Positions 60,204 through 64,000 of a DNA stretch of 64,000 bases are shown here, one piece after another. The stretch covers positions 186,001 through 250,000 of the forward strand of contig NZ_FNBE01000001.1 of assembly GCF_900102195.1 (NCBI RefSeq), given 5' to 3'. The notes beneath the pieces are model-generated. The model was not told the origin of the DNA. It ran no database searches and was given only the letters and a program-made list of their open reading frames with translations. Within the stretch, counting starts at the first letter, position 1. Each line of letters opens with the position of its first letter. Source of the stretch: Pseudonocardia oroxyli. Lineage in GTDB: Bacteria; Actinomycetota; Actinomycetes; Mycobacteriales; Pseudonocardiaceae. The translations under genes and the position numbers were made by a program.

Positions 60204-61376
60204 CTAGGACCGCAGGGTGTAGCGGCGGCCGGTGGGGGTCGTGGTGGTGCGGTCGGTGAGGTGCCAGCCGGGTTGTTCCCGCAGCTGGTTGTGGAACGCG
60301 CAGGTACCCCGGCCGTTCCCCAGGCTCGTCGGGCCACCCTCCGACCAGCGTCTGCGATGGTCGAGGTGTTCGATCGGGGCGTCGCAACCGAGTTCGGTGC
60401 ACCGGCCACGGTCCCGGGCGCGGATCCAGTCGGCCAGCACCCCGCCGAAGGCGCGGCGGCGGGAGTCGCCGCCGATCACGATGCCGTCCCGGGTGGCCAG
60501 CCGCCGCCACCCCACACAGGTGGCCTGGTCGAGGAGGTCGGTGGGGCCGAACCCGGGGATCTCCGCGGGCAGCGGGGAGTCGGGGTCCAGCAGGGACTCG
60601 ACCGGTACGAGGACTTGGATCTCCACCCGCGCCGGGGCGGCCGCAGACTCTCCGGTGAGGCGTTCGATGAGGGTGTCGGCCATGATCTGTCCGCGGGTGC
60701 GGGTGACCGGCTCGGGCCCGACCCAGTGTTCGGTGACCGCTTTGCGAAGCGCGGCGTAGCAGGCGATGCCCTGTTCCATCGGCAGCAGCGCCCGCAGCAC
60801 CGCCATCCCGTCTTCGGCGGGAGAGATCGTGACCTGCCGGTCCCGGCGGGCGGCACGGGCGCGTTCGGCGAAGGCTTCCGGCGCCACCGCCGCCGCGACC
60901 GTCCGGGCGAGGTCGGCGATTCGCCGCACCCCGAGCAGGGGCAGGTCATGGAGCGAGAGTCGGCGGTCGAGCTCGGCGCGTGGGGTGGGGTCGAGGTGTC
61001 TGGCCGCGGCCACGATCGCGGCGACCCGCCGCTCGTCGAGCTCCCCGGCCGCGAACGCTTGCCGGATCGTGTCCAGCCCGGCGTGCAGGTCACGGGCGAG
61101 GCGCAGCTGGGTGCGGGCCCGGGTCGGGGAGACCCGCAGGGCGAGCCCGAGCTGCCCGATGATGCTCGCCTCGACCCGCTCGGGATCGACCAGCGCCTCC
61201 TGCAGACGGGCCTGCACCTCCCGCTGCGCCGCGGCCCGGACCTCCTCGGCGATCTCGGCGTCGATCCGGTTCCGCAGCGCGACCAGCCGCTCGATCCGGG
61301 CGAACCCTGCGGCCCGCTCCTCCCGCGACGGCACGACACCCGCCACCGTCGGAGGGTCTGCGAGAGTCGTGGTCAT
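60204..61376 (-). CDS. DUF222/13E12-type HNH endonuclease
   Basis: A 390-residue protein of the 13E12 repeat family, often multi-copy in actinobacterial genomes. The DUF222 helical domain (about 20-280) contains LVALRNRIDAEIAEEV and DLHAGLDTIRQAFAAGELDERRVAAI. The C-terminal HNH fold has CTELGCDAPIEHLDHRRRWSEGGPTSLGNGRGTCAFHN, with paired Cys and the catalytic DH. Possible roles are mobile-element or defence nucleases, unproven. The ATG at 61376 is leaderless (TATGAT at 61388-61383, six bases upstream), which rejects an upstream in-frame ATG at 61415. An IS remnant lies next to its 5' side. Confidence 0.92.
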   Translation of the reverse strand: MTTTLADPPTVAGVVPSREERAAGFARIERLVALRNRIDAEIAEEVRAAAQREVQARLQEALVDPERVEASIIGQLGLALRVSPTRARTQLRLARDLHAGLDTIRQAFAAGELDERRVAAIVAAARHLDPTPRAELDRRLSLHDLPLLGVRRIADLARTVAAAVAPEAFAERARAARRDRQVTISPAEDGMAVLRALLPMEQGIACYAALRKAVTEHWVGPEPVTRTRGQIMADTLIERLTGESAAAPARVEIQVLVPVESLLDPDSPLPAEIPGFGPTDLLDQATCVGWRRLATRDGIVIGGDSRRRAFGGVLADWIRARDRGRCTELGCDAPIEHLDHRRRWSEGGPTSLGNGRGTCAFHNQLREQPGWHLTDRTTTTPTGRRYTLRS

Positions 61377-61531
61377 GCAGTCATCATAGCAGCTCATCAC
61401 CCATAAATCGAACACCTGTTCGCCTCATGCAGATCAGACCCACCGTAGGTGCATCCAGAACTGACAGACGTCGTTGACGGTTTGGGCTCCTAGATCGAGG
61501 AGTTCCACATGAGCGAGCGTGTGTGGAGTAG

Positions 61532-61772
61532 TACACCGCCATCGACGACTGCACCCGCCTACGCGTGCTGAGGATCTACCCACGCTCCGACCAGAAAACC
61601 GCCATCCAGTTCCTGGACTACGTCCTGACCCGACTGCCCTTCCAGATCAAGAAGATCCAGACCGACAACGGCGCCGAGTTCAGTCCAGCTTCCGCCGGCA
61701 CGTCCTGATCACCGCCTCCTCGACGGAACCGTGATCGACGACGCCGGCGTGTTCAACACCAAGCTCAAGGAG
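61532..61772 (+). pseudogene. Degenerate IS481-family transposase fragment
   Basis: A translated fragment YTAIDDCTRLRVLRIYPRSD...IQTDNGAEF matches the integrase core (DDE) of IS481-type transposases: the first Asp is in AIDDCTR and the second in QTDNGAEF. After GAGTTC a single C is missing (61680), shifting the frame to SSFRRHVL. A deletion then joins it to LLDGTVIDDAGVFNTKLKE in another frame. The gene lacks its N-terminus and C-terminal end and is dead. No terminal inverted repeats were found. The 449-bp gap 61377-61825 contains only this remnant. Confidence 0.82.
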
Positions 61773-61825
61773 TCCTGCGCCACGCTCAGGGACGGCACCG
61801 GGTGAGAGGTGGCTTCCGCGCCGGG

Positions 61826-62602
61826 TCAGGGTGAGCCGGCTTCGAGGAGCAGCTCGGTGAGCGCGGCCGGTTCGGTGATCATGCAGTCGTGGCCGGTGGG
61901 GAGCTCCCGGATCCGGGAGGGTGTCCCGTCGGGTCCGCGGGCGGGGACGGGCCGCCGGACCACGGGCTCGGCGGCGGGGTGGTCGGCGGCGGGCCCGGCG
62001 CCGACGCAGAGGATGTGGGTGCGCGGGATCGCGTCGGCAGCGGGGTCGTCCATGACGACCGGCTCGAGGAAGCAGCGGACCGACTCGTCGCCGAGGGTGG
62101 GTCGCAGCCAGGCGAGGTCCTCGGGAGCGGTGACGCCGAACAGGCCGCGGGGCGCGGGCATCTCCGGCAGGGGCGGGATGCGCCACGGGTGCGCGGGGTC
62201 CGCGGCGGCGTCGATCATCAGCCGGGTGACCGGCATGACGTCGAGGGCGCTCTCGCCGTGGGTGGGGACCATGGCGTCGACGAAGACCAGGTGGGAGATG
62301 CGGTCGGGGATGCGGTGGGCGACCGCCGACACGACCATGCCCGCGTAGCTGTGGCCGACGAGCACCACGTCGGTCAGGTCGTGGTCGGCGATGGTGGTGA
62401 GCACGTCCTCGACGTGGGTGGACAGGCCCACGTCGGGGCCCAGCAGGTGGGCCCTGTCGCCGTGGCCGGTCAGCGAGGGGGTCAGGACGCGGTGTCCGCG
62501 GGCCTCGAGCAGCGGGACGACCCGTCGCCAGACCCGCCCGTCGTGCCAGGCGCCGTGGACCAGGACGAACGTGCGGGAGGTGGGTGCGGTGCGTGGTGTC
62601 AT
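61826..62602 (-). CDS. Alpha/beta-fold hydrolase (EstC/SalA-like)
   Basis: A 258-residue serine hydrolase. The oxyanion loop is LVHGAWHDGRVW, the nucleophile elbow GHSYAGM, and the catalytic His is in LPTGHDCMITEP near the end. Size and HGAWH motif fit the methylesterase/MenH-like group. The start is leaderless: TAGTGT (62615-62610) seven bases before the ATG, with no ribosome site. It diverges from the HxlR regulator gene across 52 bp, so it is a likely target. Confidence 0.86.
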   Translation of the reverse strand: MTPRTAPTSRTFVLVHGAWHDGRVWRRVVPLLEARGHRVLTPSLTGHGDRAHLLGPDVGLSTHVEDVLTTIADHDLTDVVLVGHSYAGMVVSAVAHRIPDRISHLVFVDAMVPTHGESALDVMPVTRLMIDAAADPAHPWRIPPLPEMPAPRGLFGVTAPEDLAWLRPTLGDESVRCFLEPVVMDDPAADAIPRTHILCVGAGPAADHPAAEPVVRRPVPARGPDGTPSRIRELPTGHDCMITEPAALTELLLEAGSP

Positions 62603-62609
62603 GACCCGG

Positions 62610-62642
62610 ACACTAGGAAGCCGACGGTTACCCCCGGGTACC
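62610..62642. promoter_or_regulatory. Divergent promoter with operator-like GGTTACC-GGGTACC
   Basis: The minus-strand -10 TAGTGT (62615-62610) and an imperfect palindrome GGTTACC-CCC-GGGTACC (62626-62642) occupy the gap between the hydrolase and hxlR-like starts. HxlR-type regulators commonly bind GTAC-centred palindromes. The palindrome would cover both -35/-10 regions. Confidence 0.5.
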
Positions 62643-62654
62643 TCTCGGCGTGCC

Positions 62655-63068
62655 ATGATCGGGCCCGTGAGCACCCGTCTCGGCACCGTTTTCCTCGCCG
62701 ACTGCCCGACCCGCCTCACCCTGGAGGTGATCACCGGCAAGTGGGCCGTGATCGTGCTGTTCGCGCTGCGCCACGGCCCGGTCCGACACGGTGAGCTCGT
62801 CGATCGCGTGGGGGGTGTCTCCCGCAAGGTGCTGACGCAGACCCTGCGGCGTCTGCAGGACAACGGCCTGGTCGAGCGGCACGTCCACGCCGAGGCCCCG
62901 CCCCGGGTGGAGTACGGCCTGACCGAGCTGGGCCGCACGCTCGAGGAGCCGATCAGGATGCTGACCGACTGGGCCGTGCGCCACGGCGAGGCCGTCGTCG
63001 ACCGGCAGCAGGAAGCCGCCCGCCACCCCGGACGGCACGGTCGCGCGCCCGAGGGGGCGGCGTCATGA
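62655..63068 (+). CDS. HxlR-family transcriptional regulator
   Basis: A 137-residue winged-helix dimer of the HxlR/YodB family. The DNA-binding segment is CPTRLTLEVITGKWAVIVLFALRHGPVRHGELVDRVGGVSRKVLTQTLRRLQDNGLVERHVH. Cys17 is the N-terminal Cys used for electrophile or quinone sensing in YodB/QorR relatives. The ATG at 62655 or the GTG at 62667 could be used. The stop overlaps the amidohydrolase ATG (ATGA), so the regulator and enzyme are coupled, suggesting control of an aromatic or quinone-related pathway. Confidence 0.88.
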   Translation: MIGPVSTRLGTVFLADCPTRLTLEVITGKWAVIVLFALRHGPVRHGELVDRVGGVSRKVLTQTLRRLQDNGLVERHVHAEAPPRVEYGLTELGRTLEEPIRMLTDWAVRHGEAVVDRQQEAARHPGRHGRAPEGAAS

Positions 63069-64000
63069 CCCTCGTCGCCATCGAGGAGCACTGGATGCTC
63101 CCCGACCTCGCGGCCGCCCTCGGTGCGACCCCGCACCCGGACGAGAGCCTGGTGCTCAACGACCACGGCGACACCGCGGAGCGGCTCACCGACCTCGCCG
63201 AGGGCAGGCTCGCCGTGATGGACGCGCAGGGCGTGGACGTCGCGATCCTGTCCCTGACCCCGCCGGGGACCCAGGCGCTGGCCCCCGCGGCGGCGGTGCG
63301 GCTGAGCCGGGCGGCGAACGACACGGCGGCCGAGGCCGTCCGCAGGCACCCGACCCGGTTCCGGTTCCTGTCCACCCTCCCCCTCGCATCCCCGGAGCAC
63401 GCCGCGGACGAGCTGCGCCGGGCCGCGGACCTCGGAGCCGTCGGCGCCATGGTCTACGGCCGCTCCGGCGCACTCCCCCTGGACGATCCGGCGCTGGAGG
63501 GCGTGCTCGCGACCGCCGCCGCCCTGCACCAGCCGGTGTTCCTACACCCCCAGATCCCGCCGGACGCCCTGCGCGCGGCCGCCTACCGGGGCTTCGAGCC
63601 GCTCGTCGAGCTCGGGCTCGCGACCTTCGGCTGGGGCTGGCACGTCGAGGCGGCGACGGCGGCGCTGCGACTGATCCTGCGGGGCACCTTCGACCGCCAT
63701 CCCGACCTGCGGGTGGTGCTCGGCCACTGGGGCGAGCTGCTGCTGTTCTGGCTGGACCGGGCGGACTCGCTGGCGCGGATCGCCGGGCTGCGCCGCTCGG
63801 TCTCCGAGTACGTGCGCGAGCACTTCTGGATCACGGCCTCCGGGATGCTGAACCCCGCCCTGCTCGACCACGTCCGCACCGTCACGACCCCGGACCGCCT
63901 GCTCTTCTCCACCGACTACCCCTTCCAGCAGCCGAGCCGCGAGGAGATCACCGCCTTCCTCCAGCACTTCGGCGACGGTGAGCGCGAGGCGTTCAGCTCC
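63065..64000 (+). CDS. Amidohydrolase_2-family decarboxylase-like enzyme (partial)
   Basis: An open frame running off the window edge, with 312 codons visible. It resembles gamma-resorcylate and 2,3-dihydroxybenzoate decarboxylases or ACMSD. The N-terminus has IEEHW (Glu7/His9 of the E-x-H metal pair), FLHPQ supplies the next His, GHWGE follows, and STDYPF holds the metal Asp. These enzymes non-oxidatively decarboxylate aromatic acids with Zn or Mn. Coupled to the HxlR regulator by ATGA overlap. No stop codon before position 64000, so the end is missing. Confidence 0.85.
   Translation, partial: MTLVAIEEHWMLPDLAAALGATPHPDESLVLNDHGDTAERLTDLAEGRLAVMDAQGVDVAILSLTPPGTQALAPAAAVRLSRAANDTAAEAVRRHPTRFRFLSTLPLASPEHAADELRRAADLGAVGAMVYGRSGALPLDDPALEGVLATAAALHQPVFLHPQIPPDALRAAAYRGFEPLVELGLATFGWGWHVEAATAALRLILRGTFDRHPDLRVVLGHWGELLLFWLDRADSLARIAGLRRSVSEYVREHFWITASGMLNPALLDHVRTVTTPDRLLFSTDYPFQQPSREEITAFLQHFGDGEREAFSS

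Noticed and set aside
61519-61734. A 71-codon frame in the IS remnant region as a gene
   Set aside because: It is out of frame with the recognisable transposase fragments, which explain the sequence better.

Overview
The window is 64 kb of very GC-rich (clearly above 70%) DNA from an actinobacterium. Strong codon bias, GTG starts, many leaderless genes, DUF3039/DUF3099/DUF3152 proteins, a mycobacterial SigB-like sigma factor, SARP regulators and a 13E12-type HNH protein all point to Actinomycetia. A Pseudonocardia-like member of the Pseudonocardiaceae is my best guess, but no rRNA or other marker gene is present to settle it. It looks like ordinary chromosome with metabolic and regulatory accessory islands. 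I see no tRNA, rRNA, CRISPR array, prophage or intact insertion sequence; one decayed IS481-type transposase lies at about 61.5-61.8 kb.

Layout. 0-4.5 kb: DUF3039, pseudouridine-5'-phosphate glycosidase, DUF3099, an ArsR repressor, a HhH DNA-repair protein and a methyltransferase-dtd pair that diverge from a shared 23-bp promoter. 4.5-8.5 kb: a polyhydroxyalkanoate (PHA) locus with phasin-like protein, XRE regulator, PHA synthase and a divergent PhaC-like hydrolase. 8.5-14 kb: SigB-like sigma factor behind an ECF-type promoter, flavin reductase, HAD hydrolase, DUF3152 lipoprotein, GntR and LacI repressors. 14-23.5 kb: a large AfsR-like SARP ATPase, small membrane proteins, an OafA-type acyltransferase and a quinone oxidoreductase. 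23.5-32.3 kb: aldo/keto reductase, flavin monooxygenase, zwf, membrane proteins and a NarL-type two-component system. 32.3-39.2 kb: three luciferase-like monooxygenases and an epoxide-hydrolase-like enzyme around a cysteine-rich leader peptide, then a CBS protein, an SDR with an internal deletion, and deoC.

39.3-45.3 kb holds the most unusual module: a BTAD (SARP) protein fused to a response-regulator receiver domain, a hybrid histidine kinase with two receivers and an Hpt domain, and an NCS1-type nucleobase permease carrying a C-terminal zinc-binding tail, all in one direction. 45.4-52.1 kb: PEP-mutase-family enzyme, gnd-zwf2 (second oxidative pentose-phosphate pair), then a QsdR-like TetR repressor with serine hydrolase and acyl-CoA ligase. 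52.1-64 kb: regulator, Cys/His microprotein, SpoIIE-type phosphatase, a LysR/PrpF/MatC-like transporter cluster, a CMD-family protein, DUF5996, the 13E12 HNH protein, the IS remnant, and a HxlR-regulated hydrolase/amidohydrolase locus running off the end.

Two genome-wide themes are visible. First, at least thirteen starts sit 6-7 nt downstream of a TANNNT -10 box with no Shine-Dalgarno, the signature of leaderless mRNA. Second, a modular family of palindromic repeats (five copies) lies between genes, mostly at gene ends. A separate 39-bp repeat occurs twice.
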